From: Serratia fonticola
GTDB taxonomy: Bacteria > Pseudomonadota > Gammaproteobacteria > Enterobacterales > Enterobacteriaceae
Reading direction: 5' to 3'
Length of the DNA: 64,000 nt
Assembly (NCBI RefSeq): GCF_001006005.1
Contig: NZ_CP011254.1
Span: 1,178,001 to 1,242,000 of the forward strand
Shown here: positions 10,942-20,854 of the stretch, in pieces
Position numbering within the stretch: the stretch's first letter is position 1
Layout of the letters: each line of letters starts with the position of its first letter
Notes under the pieces: generated by a model
Database searches by the model: none
Told to the model about the DNA's origin: nothing
The model's input: only the letters and a program-made list of their open reading frames with translations
Made by a program: the position numbers and the translations under genes

Positions 10942-12434
10942 TATTTCACTCCTGTTGCTGCGGTCATGACCTGGGTTTGCGTGAGTCCATCGGTGGCAAA
11001 AACGTCGGCGATCTGCTTGGCGCGCATCACCACCAGCCGATCGCTGAGCGCCATCACTTCCGGCAGTTCGGAAGAGATCAAGATAATGGCGGTGCCCTGC
11101 GCAGCAAGCTGGCGTATAACGTTATAAATCTCGAACTTGGCGCCTACGTCCACGCCGCGCGTTGGCTCGTCGAGGATTAAGATCCGTGGCACCTTTTCCA
11201 ACCATTTCGACAGCACGATCTTTTGCTGATTGCCCCCGCTCAGGGTGCTAACCAGCTGGTGTGGCGAACTGACCTTGATGTTCATCCGCCGGATTGCCTG
11301 CTGAGTTTTCGCCTCTTCATGCTTATGGTTGATCAGGCTGGAGCCCGCATACTGAAAGGCCACGTGATGGGTGTTCATGCTTACGTCATGCATCAGCACC
11401 AACCCCTCCTCCTTGCGGTTTTCCGTCACGAAGGCGATGCCATGCGCTATCGCCTGCTTTGGATTGCGGATAGTGACGACCGCCTCATCGATAAGAATTT
11501 CACCCTGGTAACCGGTCAGGCCAAAAATGGCCTTCATCACGTCTGAACGCCCCGATCCCACCAGCCCAAAAAAGCCCAGTACTTCGCCTGCACGCAGCGA
11601 GAAATGGATATCGTGAAACAGTTTGTCTTGCGAAAATTGCCTGACTTCCAGCACCGGCACCTGCTCCGCTGAAGGAGGTTCGCCGATGCGTGGCGGGTAG
11701 ATATTGGTCATTTCGCGGCCAACCATCTGGGCAATCAGCCGGTGAATGTCGGTCTGGTGTTTATCATGTGTGGCGATGAACTCGCCGTCGCGCAGCACCG
11801 AGATATCGTCAGATACCCGCATGATCTCATCCATGCGGTGCGAGATATAAATCACCGCGCAGCCGCGCTGTTTCAGCTTGTCGATAATGCCAAACAGAAT
11901 GTCAGCCTCGTTATCGCTCAGGGACGACGTTGGTTCATCCATGATCACGACATCTGCCGGGTAGCTCAGCGCCTTGGCAATCTCTACCAATTGGCGCTGG
12001 GCCATCGACATGGTGCCGACAATTTGCTGCGGATCGAGCGGAATGGCCAAGTCCGCCAGCAGGCGTTGGCAATCATTCACCATCTGGCCATCGTTAATAA
12101 AACCAAAACGGGTTGGCTCATTATTGGCGTAGATATTCTCTGCTACGCTCATATTATTGCTCAGGCTCAGCTCCTGAAAAATAATCGCGATACCCAACTT
12201 TCTGGAATGCTGGGGGTTGTTAATAGTAACGTTTTGCCCTTTGAGAATTATTTCCCCTTTGGTCGGTGGATAAATTCCTGCCAGGATTTTCATTAGCGTG
12301 GATTTACCGGCACCATTTTCGCCCAGTAGCGTATGGACTTTACCTTTGCGTATTTTCAGACTGACATTTTTTAATGCGTTAACATGGCCGAAACTTTTGG
12401 CTATTTCCGTTACCGCCAGCACCGTATCCGTCAT
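10941..12434 (-). CDS. Ribose-type sugar ABC transporter ATPase (two ABC domains)
   Basis: A 497-residue RbsA/MglA-type ATPase with two tandem nucleotide-binding domains. The first has Walker A GENGAGKSTLMK and Walker B VVIMDEPTSSL; the second has GLVGSGRSDVMK, signature LSGGNQQK and ILILDEPTRGVDVG. The degenerate second Walker A is usual for this family. An in-frame GTG exists 12 bases upstream, but the ATG at 12434 has GGAGGAAATA directly before it and was chosen. It energises import of a pentose or hexose with the permease downstream. A palindromic repeat separates it from the binding-protein gene. Confidence 0.93.
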   Translation of the reverse strand: MTDTVLAVTEIAKSFGHVNALKNVSLKIRKGKVHTLLGENGAGKSTLMKILAGIYPPTKGEIILKGQNVTINNPQHSRKLGIAIIFQELSLSNNMSVAENIYANNEPTRFGFINDGQMVNDCQRLLADLAIPLDPQQIVGTMSMAQRQLVEIAKALSYPADVVIMDEPTSSLSDNEADILFGIIDKLKQRGCAVIYISHRMDEIMRVSDDISVLRDGEFIATHDKHQTDIHRLIAQMVGREMTNIYPPRIGEPPSAEQVPVLEVRQFSQDKLFHDIHFSLRAGEVLGFFGLVGSGRSDVMKAIFGLTGYQGEILIDEAVVTIRNPKQAIAHGIAFVTENRKEEGLVLMHDVSMNTHHVAFQYAGSSLINHKHEEAKTQQAIRRMNIKVSSPHQLVSTLSGGNQQKIVLSKWLEKVPRILILDEPTRGVDVGAKFEIYNVIRQLAAQGTAIILISSELPEVMALSDRLVVMRAKQIADVFATDGLTQTQVMTAATGVK

Positions 12435-12453
12435 TATTTCCTCCACCCACGTG

Positions 12454-12618
12454 ACCCCTAATCCTCTCCCACAGGGAGAGGGGACCGATCGAGTTCGTTG
12501 ATTTCTCCGCGTAATACCCTGCCTTTCTTATTACTCCCTCACTTTCCGAAGTTGTATGGGCTAACTACATACTTCAGCCAGCTCCCTCTCCCTATGGGAG
12601 AGGGTTGGAGTGAGGAGT
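12454..12618. repeat. Palindromic repeat pair B (inverted units)
   Basis: The left unit (about 12454-12493) reads GTGACCCCTAATCCTCTCCC and on to ACCGATCGAG. The right unit (about 12579-12618) is its inverse, ending GGGTTGGAGTGAGGAG. The spacer holds no gene. It sits inside the sugar operon between the binding-protein and ATPase genes, so the folded transcript could set the expression ratio between them, as intercistronic REP hairpins do in other operons; that role is inference. Confidence 0.78.
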
Positions 12619-12655
12619 AATGGTTAGCTACTGAGGCTTGGGTTAACGAGCAGTG

Positions 12656-13546
12656 TTATTTACCGGTATAAACGCCAGGCGCAACTGGAATCAACTTGGC
12701 AACTGGCTTGCCATTCAGATGGTCGACGGCAGCATCTATAGCCTTGGCTCCCATTTGGTCTGGGTATTGGCGGATAACTGCCACGAAGGTCTTGTCGCTA
12801 TCGACGGCGTCGCGAGCCTCTTTCATCCCGTCGAAACCGATGATCTTGATATTGTCGTTACGCGCGGATTTGGCGGCGATCACCGCAGCCAGCGCGGCAT
12901 CATCACCAAAACCAAACAGGCCGTTCAGATCTGGGTGCGCCTGCATCATATTCTGCGCCACGGTTAACGCTTCCGCCCGGGTGATACCGGTTTGGATCGC
13001 CACAATCTTCACGTCAGGCGTATCGGCCAGCCCTTTCTTGAAGCCGTCCACACGTGCCACTACCGATTGCAGCGCCGGGTAATCGATAATCGCTACCTTA
13101 CCTTTACCGTTGAGCAGTTTGCCCATCAGCTTGCCCGCTTCGACACCACCGGCGTAGTTGTCGGTAGCCACGTGAGTAACCACCGGCACGCCCTCGGCGG
13201 CCACATCAACGGTAATCACCGGAATACCGGCTTTCTCCGCTTTGATAATCGCCGCCTGTACGCCTTTGGAATCCACCGGGGAAATAATAATGGCGTCGAC
13301 CTTCTTGGTAATAAAGTCTTCTACGTCTGAGAGTTGTTTATTCAGGTCCTGATTGGCAATTGAAATATTCAGCACCACGTCGTCTTTCTTGGCTTCCGCT
13401 TTCATTGCGTCGGCCAGATCAATATAGAAAGGATGCTGTTGCGTCAGCAGCGATGCGCCAATTTTATATTCCTTGGCTAACGTTGCCTGCGAAAATACGG
13501 CCAGACCGATGGCCAGCACAGAGCCTAATACCTTTAATTTATGCAT
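12656..13546 (-). CDS. Periplasmic sugar-binding protein (RbsB-like)
   Basis: A 296-residue type I periplasmic binding protein. A signal peptide ends near VFSQATLA, followed by KEYKIGASLLTQQHPFY, the usual beta-strand and sugar-binding loop of the ribose/galactose-binding group. NQDLNKQLSDVEDFI and DAIIISPVD are family blocks; FGFGDDAALAAVIAAK and IIGFDGMKEA lie in the C-terminal lobe. It captures the transported sugar for the adjacent importer. Placement directly after the aldolase gene suggests high expression. The ligand cannot be read from the sequence; a ketohexose such as tagatose fits the enzymes nearby. Confidence 0.92.
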   Translation of the reverse strand: MHKLKVLGSVLAIGLAVFSQATLAKEYKIGASLLTQQHPFYIDLADAMKAEAKKDDVVLNISIANQDLNKQLSDVEDFITKKVDAIIISPVDSKGVQAAIIKAEKAGIPVITVDVAAEGVPVVTHVATDNYAGGVEAGKLMGKLLNGKGKVAIIDYPALQSVVARVDGFKKGLADTPDVKIVAIQTGITRAEALTVAQNMMQAHPDLNGLFGFGDDAALAAVIAAKSARNDNIKIIGFDGMKEARDAVDSDKTFVAVIRQYPDQMGAKAIDAAVDHLNGKPVAKLIPVAPGVYTGK

Positions 13547-13614
13547 GATCTATCCTCAGTTTTTATTATTGCTGCTTGTTTTTTCTTACTGTTTTGTAGG
13601 GAACTTATTAATAT

Positions 13615-14859
<1,245 letters not shown>

Positions 14860-15702
14860 ATGGGGGCGAATGTGCCCAGAAAGTCATCTAACCTGCTGAA
14901 ACGCAGATTGAAAATTGCTGAAATCGTCGGCCAGCAGGGGGAGATCAAGGTCGAAGATCTTTCTGCCCAGTTGGGGGTTTCCGGCGTGACGATCCGTGGC
15001 GATCTCAGCTATCTGGAACAGCAAGGCTACCTCAAGCGATCCTTTGGCGGAGCCATTGCAACCCCAACACAGCCGCTGGCGGCACCGATCGAGCCAGGGC
15101 TCGCAGTGGCCCCGCTCACGTTGGCTAATCAGTTGGAAATCGCCCGCCACTGCGCCAGGATGATTGCCGATCGCGATACGCTATTTCTCGGCCACGGCGA
15201 TATCTGCCGCAAGGTCATCCCGTTCCTGAGCGGGCTGAAAAAGCTGCGGCTGATCGTCAACGACCTACAGCATGCGATCCTGGCCGATCAGTTTTTGGAC
15301 GGTGAGATTATCGTCGCGGGTGGGGAGTTGATCCGCTCGCATACCGCGCTGAGCGGTAAAGCGCTGGATAGCGTGATCCAACAGTTCACCATCAACCACT
15401 GCATTCTTGAGGCCAGCATTACGGACAGCTCCGGCATCCTCAATATCGATCAACCGCTGTTGGCGTCCCATTATCAACGCTGCCTGGACAAGGCACAGAA
15501 CAAAACCGCCATCATTACCCACTTGCCCATTCAGGCCAGTGCGATCGGGACTATCGGCCACCTCAGCCAAGTAGATAATCTGGTGACCAACCGTGGTGTG
15601 AATGAACATTATCAGCAGCAATTATTCGAATCCGACTTCAGCATCCGCTACACCAATAACGAATGTTTTACCTGGGCCAACCGGGAAACGATCGGGGAAT
15701 AA
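14860..15702 (+). CDS. DeoR-family transcriptional regulator of the sugar locus
   Basis: A 280-residue DeoR-type regulator. The N-terminal winged helix spans about residues 8-65, including RRLKIAEIVGQQGEIKVEDL, then LGVSGVTIRGDLSYLEQQGYLKR, the recognition-helix region. The C-terminal DeoRC sensor domain resembles a phosphosugar isomerase fold, so the inducer is probably a sugar phosphate of the pathway. The ATG at 14860 has no good ribosome site; a GTG at 14872 preceded by GGGGG is a possible alternative start, shortening the protein by four residues. The kinase copy 2 gene follows after 10 bases. Confidence 0.88.
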   Translation: MGANVPRKSSNLLKRRLKIAEIVGQQGEIKVEDLSAQLGVSGVTIRGDLSYLEQQGYLKRSFGGAIATPTQPLAAPIEPGLAVAPLTLANQLEIARHCARMIADRDTLFLGHGDICRKVIPFLSGLKKLRLIVNDLQHAILADQFLDGEIIVAGGELIRSHTALSGKALDSVIQQFTINHCILEASITDSSGILNIDQPLLASHYQRCLDKAQNKTAIITHLPIQASAIGTIGHLSQVDNLVTNRGVNEHYQQQLFESDFSIRYTNNECFTWANRETIGE

Positions 15703-15712
15703 AGGGGCACTT

Positions 15713-16672
15713 ATGTCAGTTAGCATCTGCACGATGGGTGAGTTACAGGTTGAATTCCTTTCAAAAAATTATAATCAGGGATTCACTCAGCCAGGCGAGT
15801 TTCTTGGGCCGTTCCCCAGCGGGGCACCGGCTATTTATGCCGCTCAAGTGGCGCGGCTTGGCTTTGGCTCCACGCTGTTTGGCTGCGTGGGCAATGATGA
15901 TTTTGGCCGCCTGAATATCGAACGCCTGCGTCTGGAAGGCGTGATCACCGACGGCATCAGCGTGATCGACAAGGCCCCGACCGGTACGGCGTTTGTCAGC
16001 TATCGCAATCCGCTGGAACGCGATTTTATCTTCAATATCCCCAACAGCGCCTGCGGCTTCTTTACCGCCGACCATATCGATCTGGGCTTGCTGAACCAGT
16101 GCCAACATTTCCACATCATGGGTTCTTCGCTGTTCTCATTCCGCATCATCGATGCCATGCGCCGGGCGATCCAGATCGTCAAGGCCAATAAGGGGACGGT
16201 GTCGTTCGATCCCAATATTCGCAAAGAGATGCTCAATATCCCGGAGATGAGCCAGGCCTTCGATTACATCCTCGAATATACCGATATCTTCCTGCCGAGC
16301 GAGGGAGAAGTACACCACTTTGCCAGCAGCAAAAACCAGCAGGAAGCGGATATCGTGCAGGAACTGTTGGCCAGCGGCGTGAGCCATATCGTGATCAAGC
16401 GTGGCCAGAAAGGGGCCAGCCATTACCAGCAACAGAACGGCCAGACGCAGGAGCTACACACGCCAGGCTATAGCAGCAAGATGGTCGATCCGACCGGAGC
16501 GGGCGACTGCTTTGGCGCGACCTTTGTCAGCCTGTTCCTGTCCGGCTTTAGCGCAGAAAAAGCGTTGCAGTATGCCAATGCCAGCGGTGCCCTGGCGGTT
16601 TCCCATAAGGGGCCGATGGAAGGGTTATCCAGCCTGGCGCAGATCGAGCATTTTATTGCACAACAGGCGTAA
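15713..16672 (+). CDS. PfkB-family sugar kinase (copy 2)
   Basis: A 319-residue PfkB-fold kinase, paralogous and equal in length to the one at 8958-9917. The signature DPTGAGDCFGATF is intact, as is the substrate-side block GPFPSGAPAIYAAQVARLG. The frame is open upstream into the regulator, but the ATG at 15713, preceded by AAAGGGGCACTT, gives the expected N-terminus. It forms an operon with the DeoR-family gene, opposite to the importer operon. Two related kinases with one bisphosphate aldolase suggest sequential phosphorylation of the sugar at two positions, or two entry sugars; both are inference. Confidence 0.85.
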   Translation: MSVSICTMGELQVEFLSKNYNQGFTQPGEFLGPFPSGAPAIYAAQVARLGFGSTLFGCVGNDDFGRLNIERLRLEGVITDGISVIDKAPTGTAFVSYRNPLERDFIFNIPNSACGFFTADHIDLGLLNQCQHFHIMGSSLFSFRIIDAMRRAIQIVKANKGTVSFDPNIRKEMLNIPEMSQAFDYILEYTDIFLPSEGEVHHFASSKNQQEADIVQELLASGVSHIVIKRGQKGASHYQQQNGQTQELHTPGYSSKMVDPTGAGDCFGATFVSLFLSGFSAEKALQYANASGALAVSHKGPMEGLSSLAQIEHFIAQQA

Positions 16673-16679
16673 AGCCCAT

Positions 16680-16708
16680 CAACCGGCCAGCCTTTGGCCG
16701 GTTTTTTA
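16680..16708 (+). terminator. Rho-independent terminator after kinase copy 2
   Basis: AACCGGCCA (from 16681) pairs with TGGCCGGTT across a short loop and is followed by TTTTTT. It ends the regulator-kinase operon and marks the right border of the inserted sugar locus before yhdT. Confidence 0.85.
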
Positions 16709-16803
16709 TGCCGATTGCCAACATAACGGCTTGGCAAAACCGTCCCTTGTCGTAAAATCCCCTCCTTTGCCAATCCATAACCGTAAACCCCTTGGAGGCA
16801 CGG

Positions 16804-17046
16804 ATGGAACAACGCTTTGTTCAAGCTAACCGCGAAGCACGCTGGGCACTGGGCCTGACGCTGCTTTACCTGCTGGCCTGGTCGCTGGCGGCCTATCTGC
16901 CAGACAGCAACGCCGGGATCACCGGGCTGCCACACTGGTTCGAAATGGCCTGCCTGCTGGTACCGCTGCTGTTTATTGGCCTGTGCTGGCTGATGGTACG
17001 CGGCATCTTCCGCGATATCCCCCTGGAGGATAGCGATGCAAACTGA
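16804..17046 (+). CDS. yhdT: YhdT family small membrane protein
   Basis: An 80-residue inner-membrane protein of unknown function with two hydrophobic segments (about residues 16-35 and 46-67). The blocks EARWALGLTLLYL, WFEMAC and GLCW match E. coli YhdT, as does the end IPLEDSDAN. The ATG at 16804 has GGAGG upstream, favoured over an in-frame start 12 bases earlier. Its end overlaps the panF start by 11 bases. YhdT and PanF are almost always paired, which suggests a joint role in pantothenate transport; this is not proven. Confidence 0.92.
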   Translation: MEQRFVQANREARWALGLTLLYLLAWSLAAYLPDSNAGITGLPHWFEMACLLVPLLFIGLCWLMVRGIFRDIPLEDSDAN

Positions 17047-18481
17047 GGTCATTCTGCCGCTGATTGCCTATCTGTTGCTGGTGTTTGGCCTTTCGGTGTA
17101 TGCCTATACCCGTCGCCAAAGCGGTAACTTCCTGAGTGAATATTTCCTCGGTAACCGTTCGATGGGCGGCTTTGTGCTGGCCATGACGCTGACCGCCACC
17201 TATATCAGCGCCAGCTCGTTTATTGGTGGGCCTGGTGCCGCCTATAAGTACGGCCTCGGCTGGGTGCTGCTGGCGATGATCCAACTGCCCGCCGTGTGGC
17301 TTTCACTTGGCGTGCTGGGGAAAAAGTTTGCCATTCTGGCGCGGCGCTACAATGCCATCACCCTTAACGACATGCTGTTCGCCCGCTATAAGAGCCGTTT
17401 GCTGGTGTGGCTAGCCAGTCTAAGTCTGTTGGTCGCCTTCCTTGGGGCGATGACGGTCCAGTTTATCGGTGGCGCACGCCTGCTCGAGACTGCGGCTGGC
17501 ATTCCTTACGACACCGGCCTGCTGATATTTGGTATCAGCATTGCGCTGTACACCGCGTTTGGCGGCTTCCGTGCCAGCGTGCTGAACGATGCCATGCAGG
17601 GGCTGGTGATGCTGATAGGCACGATATTACTGCTGGTTGCGGTGATCCACGCGGCGGGCGGCTTGCACAGCGCGGTTGATAAGCTGCAACAGATCGATCC
17701 GGCGTTGGTTTCACCACAAGGCGGCGATCAGATCCTCAGCCTGCCGTTTATGGCTTCGTTCTGGATCCTGGTGTGCTTTGGCGTGATTGGCCTGCCGCAC
17801 ACCGCCGTGCGCTGTATCTCGTATAAAGACAGCAAAGCCGTGCACCGTGGCATTATCCTCGGCACCATCGTGGTGGCTATTCTGATGTTTGGTATGCATC
17901 TGGCTGGTGCCCTGGGCCGTGCGGTGCTGCCGGATCTGAAGATCCCCGATCAGGTGATCCCAACGTTGATGATCACCGTGCTGCCCCCTTACGCCGCAGG
18001 GATCTTCCTGGCCGCCCCGATGGCGGCGATCATGTCGACCATCAATGCGCAGCTGCTGCAATCCTCTGCCACCATCATCAAAGACCTCTATCTGGGCGTA
18101 CGTCCGCTGCAGATGAACAATGAGAAGATGATCAAACGCTTCTCCAGCCTGACTACGTTGATCCTCGGATTGCTGGTGCTGCTGGCCGCCTGGCGTCCGC
18201 CAGAAATGATCATCTGGCTGAACCTGCTGGCGTTCGGCGGGCTGGAGGCCGTATTCCTGTGGCCGTTGGTGTTGGGCCTGTACTGGGAACGCGCCAACGC
18301 GCAGGGTGCCCTTAGCTCAATGGTCACCGGTGCGTTATGCTATACGCTATTAGCCAGCTTCGGCCTGCAACTGGCCGGATTGCACCCTATTGTGCCTTCG
18401 CTGTTACTCAGCCTGTTGGCGTTTTATCTCGGTAACGTCTACGGCGAAAAGCGCCAGTTGGCGTCGTCCTTACCCTCTTGA
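17036..18481 (+). CDS. panF: Sodium/pantothenate symporter
   Basis: PanF imports pantothenate, the coenzyme A precursor, with sodium. The 481-residue protein belongs to the solute:sodium symporter family and has about 12-13 hydrophobic segments. Blocks include [24 protein letters not shown], where sodium-site residues are expected, and [22 protein letters not shown]. It overlaps yhdT at its start and is followed 10 bases later by prmA, the same order as in E. coli. Confidence 0.95.
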   Translation: MQTEVILPLIAYLLLVFGLSVYAYTRRQSGNFLSEYFLGNRSMGGFVLAMTLTATYISASSFIGGPGAAYKYGLGWVLLAMIQLPAVWLSLGVLGKKFAILARRYNAITLNDMLFARYKSRLLVWLASLSLLVAFLGAMTVQFIGGARLLETAAGIPYDTGLLIFGISIALYTAFGGFRASVLNDAMQGLVMLIGTILLLVAVIHAAGGLHSAVDKLQQIDPALVSPQGGDQILSLPFMASFWILVCFGVIGLPHTAVRCISYKDSKAVHRGIILGTIVVAILMFGMHLAGALGRAVLPDLKIPDQVIPTLMITVLPPYAAGIFLAAPMAAIMSTINAQLLQSSATIIKDLYLGVRPLQMNNEKMIKRFSSLTTLILGLLVLLAAWRPPEMIIWLNLLAFGGLEAVFLWPLVLGLYWERANAQGALSSMVTGALCYTLLASFGLQLAGLHPIVPSLLLSLLAFYLGNVYGEKRQLASSLPS

Positions 18482-18491
18482 GAGAATTGTT

Positions 18492-19373
18492 ATGCCTTGG
18501 ATCCAACTAAAACTGAACACCACCGGCAGCCAGGCAGAAGACCTGAGCGATGCGTTGGTTGAAAGCGGCGCGGTGTCGGTCACCTTTCAGGACACCCACG
18601 ACAACCCGGTGTTTGAACCGCTGCCGGGCGAAACCCTGCTGTGGGGCGATACCGATGTGATCGGCCTGTATGATGCCGAAACCGATATGGCCGAAGTGGT
18701 CGCCATACTGGAACAGCACCCGTTGCTGGGCAACGGTTTCCGCCACAAAATCGAGCAGTTGGAAGATAAAGACTGGGAACGTGAGTGGATGGATAACTTC
18801 CACCCGATGCGTTTTGGCGAGCGCCTGTGGATTTGCCCAAGCTGGCGTGACGTGCCCGATCCGGACGCGGTGAACGTCATGCTCGACCCTGGCCTGGCGT
18901 TTGGCACCGGCACACACCCGACCACCGCGCTTTGCCTGCAATGGCTGGATGGATTGGATCTGGCCGGTAAAACCGTCATCGACTTCGGCTGTGGCTCCGG
19001 CATCCTGGCGATTGCCGCATTAAAACTCGGTGCCGCCCGCGCCATTGGCATCGACATCGATCCCCAGGCCATTCAGGCCAGCCGCGATAACGCACAGCGT
19101 AACGGCGTTTCAGAGCGTCTGGAGCTGTATCTGCCAAAAGACCAACCGGCCGATCTGTTGGCCGATGTGGTGGTGGCGAACATTCTCGCTGGCCCGCTGC
19201 GTGAACTGGCACCGTTAATCAGCGACCTGCCAAAATCCGGCGGCTATCTGGGCCTGTCAGGCGTACTGGCGACTCAAGCCGCCAGCGTAGCCGAAGCCTA
19301 CCAGGATAAGTTCAACCTCGACCCGGTGGCCGAGCGCGAAGAGTGGTGCCGCATTACCGGCCAACGCAACTAA
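18492..19373 (+). CDS. prmA: Ribosomal protein L11 methyltransferase
   Basis: PrmA trimethylates ribosomal protein L11 using S-adenosylmethionine. The 293-residue product begins [10 protein letters not shown] with the L11-binding N-terminal domain. [19 protein letters not shown] and the SAM motif [18 protein letters not shown] lie near residues 136-175. The ATG at 18492 was chosen over upstream in-frame starts inside panF because it gives the PrmA N-terminus. In E. coli dusB and fis follow directly; here a tnpB element and a carbonic anhydrase intervene. Confidence 0.97.
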   Translation: MPWIQLKLNTTGSQAEDLSDALVESGAVSVTFQDTHDNPVFEPLPGETLLWGDTDVIGLYDAETDMAEVVAILEQHPLLGNGFRHKIEQLEDKDWEREWMDNFHPMRFGERLWICPSWRDVPDPDAVNVMLDPGLAFGTGTHPTTALCLQWLDGLDLAGKTVIDFGCGSGILAIAALKLGAARAIGIDIDPQAIQASRDNAQRNGVSERLELYLPKDQPADLLADVVVANILAGPLRELAPLISDLPKSGGYLGLSGVLATQAASVAEAYQDKFNLDPVAEREEWCRITGQRN

Positions 19374-19387
19374 TTACATTTTCCCCG

Positions 19388-19438
19388 CTTGCCAAAAACC
19401 ATCGGAAATTTAATCAGTTCCGGTGGTTTTTTCTTTTC
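19388..19438 (+). terminator. Terminator after prmA
   Basis: AAAACCATCGGAA pairs with TTCCGGTGGTTTT across about ten bases and is followed by a T-rich run (TTTTTTCTTTTCC). It ends the yhdT-panF-prmA operon before the tnpB element. Confidence 0.75.
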
Positions 19439-19544
19439 CTAAGAATCCGCCAGTTTATCCCGGCACTTGCTGGGAGTATTCTCCTGCTCGGAGTGAAGGC
19501 GGCCCGCAGCATATGAGCCGCCCACCCAGGATAATTGGTATTTT

Positions 19545-19760
19545 CATTGGACAAGGATCAGGAATTGACTGCTCCCCGCCCTAAAGGGCGAGGACTCCCA
19601 CTTCACAGAGCCGAACCTAAGCCGCGTGCTGCGATTCAGGATTTACAGGCTCTCCGTGGGCTAACACTGCCAGCCCGGCAGCTTTGATATTACGCGCCGC
19701 GTTGATATCTCGATCATGGTCAGCTCCGCACTCAGGGCAGTGCCAGTGACGAACATCAAG
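19545..19760 (-). ncRNA. Predicted omega RNA (TnpB guide RNA)
   Basis: TnpB nucleases use a guide RNA made from the tnpB 3' end and the element's right end. Here the scaffold would overlap the last codons of tnpB and end in the hairpin CGCCCTTTAGGGCG, then GGGGAGCAGTCAA. The guide would be the adjoining host sequence on the minus strand, starting TTCCTGATCCTTGTCC (19564 downwards). The scaffold 5' end at 19760 is a guess. This rests on analogy with studied IS605-family systems. Confidence 0.5.
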
Positions 19761-20845
19761 AGGCATTTTTTCCATGGTGAAGCCGCAACAGCTACAGCGT
19801 TTTGAGGACGGGAAAAACTGATCTATGGCAACGACAGAACGCCCAGACCCTTTCGCCTTGTACTGTAGCTGCCGCACAAATTCACCCCATCCGGCATCGG
19901 ATATCGCTTTCGATAGTTTGGGATTACGGAGCATGTTTTTCACTTTCAGGGATTCAACGCAAACAACTTGGTTCTCGTTTATCAGTTTGCGGGACAACTT
20001 ATGCAGGCTGTCCATTCGGCAATCAGCCATTTTAGCGTGGAGCTTTGCGACTTTTAATCTTGCTTTAGCTCGGTTCCTTGAACCTTTTTTCTTCTTGCTC
20101 AATCGGCGCTGTAACAACGCTAAACGTTTCGCGTACTTCGCCGTGTGGCGGGGATTGCCGGTTTTAAATCCGCTATCTGTGACGAACAAATCTTTTAAAC
20201 CCATATCAATACCCGTCATTTTTGCAGTAACAGGCAGTGATTTTGATTCAAATTCGCACAAGCAGGACACGAAATATCGACCTGATGCGTCTTTGGAAAT
20301 GGTGACGGTTGAAGGTGTCGAGGGAAGTTCACGACTCCAGCGAACATGGAGTGGCGTTGTGCTTTTAGCCATGTACAGCGTGCCGTTACGGTATTTAAAG
20401 GCACTCGCCGTAAATTCAGCAGATTGTTTGTGGTGTTTGCTTTTGAATGTTGGGTACTTGGCACGCCCCGCAAAGAAGTTAGAAAAGGCGGTCTGTTGGT
20501 GGCGAAGAGTCTGCTGTAACGGGACGCAGGAAACATCATTCAGCCAGGTCAATTCAGGCTCTTTTTTTAGGGCGGTTAGTCGGGCATTGGCCTGAATGTA
20601 GCCGATCTTCTCCTGTCGTTCGCGGTACGCATCCGTTCGCCAGCGGAGAACTGAATTGTAGACAAAACGCACACAGCCGAAGGTGTGAGCTAAAAACTCA
20701 ATCTGATCCTGTGTTGGATAAAACCGATATTTGTAGGCGCGTTTCATATGTACAAAATTACAGGAGTTATAGTGAAAAGACAAAAAGAAGTTAGCTTGAA
20801 AACTGCCTCCTTTCCTCCCCGGCCTAAAGGCCCAGGTTTCCCGGA
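19565..20845 (-). mobile_element. IS605/IS1341-type tnpB-only element
   Basis: The element carries tnpB but no tnpA. Both ends have related hairpins with a TTTA loop: GCCCTTTAGGGC near the right end (about 19578-19590) and GGCCTTTAGGCC near the left end (about 20819-20832), read on the minus strand. There are no terminal inverted repeats or target duplications, as expected for this class. The right end is placed at the TCAA at 19565-19568 on the minus strand; the left end is approximate. It separates the prmA terminator from the carbonic anhydrase gene. Confidence 0.75.
19617..20747 (-). CDS. tnpB: TnpB RNA-guided endonuclease (IS605 family)
   Basis: A 376-residue TnpB, the transposon-encoded relative of Cas12. 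The RuvC catalytic residues look intact: Asp181 in GIDMGLKDLFV, Glu265 in VCVESLKVKNM, and Asp347 in DHDRDINAARNI. A zinc ribbon has Cys318-x-x-Cys321 and Cys337-x-x-Cys340. The frame is open upstream to 20987, but the ATG at 20747 gives the usual MKRAYKYRFYPT start, and upstream codons lie in the element's left end. It would cut DNA matching the guide next to the right end, helping to retain the element. No tnpA is present in the window. Confidence 0.93.
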   Translation of the reverse strand: MKRAYKYRFYPTQDQIEFLAHTFGCVRFVYNSVLRWRTDAYRERQEKIGYIQANARLTALKKEPELTWLNDVSCVPLQQTLRHQQTAFSNFFAGRAKYPTFKSKHHKQSAEFTASAFKYRNGTLYMAKSTTPLHVRWSRELPSTPSTVTISKDASGRYFVSCLCEFESKSLPVTAKMTGIDMGLKDLFVTDSGFKTGNPRHTAKYAKRLALLQRRLSKKKKGSRNRAKARLKVAKLHAKMADCRMDSLHKLSRKLINENQVVCVESLKVKNMLRNPKLSKAISDAGWGEFVRQLQYKAKGSGRSVVAIDQFFPSSKRCSCCGFTMEKMPLDVRHWHCPECGADHDRDINAARNIKAAGLAVLAHGEPVNPESQHAA

Positions 20846-20854
20846 GGCAATCTG

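Noticed and set aside
12298..12501. Plus-strand ORF ending in the repeat (peptide with PNPLPQGEG)
   Set aside because: It is antisense to the ATPase gene, has no ribosome site, and its end is just the translated repeat.
19825..20595. Plus-strand ORF of 256 codons opposite tnpB
   Set aside because: It lies wholly antisense to tnpB, which has intact family motifs, and shows no recognisable domain.
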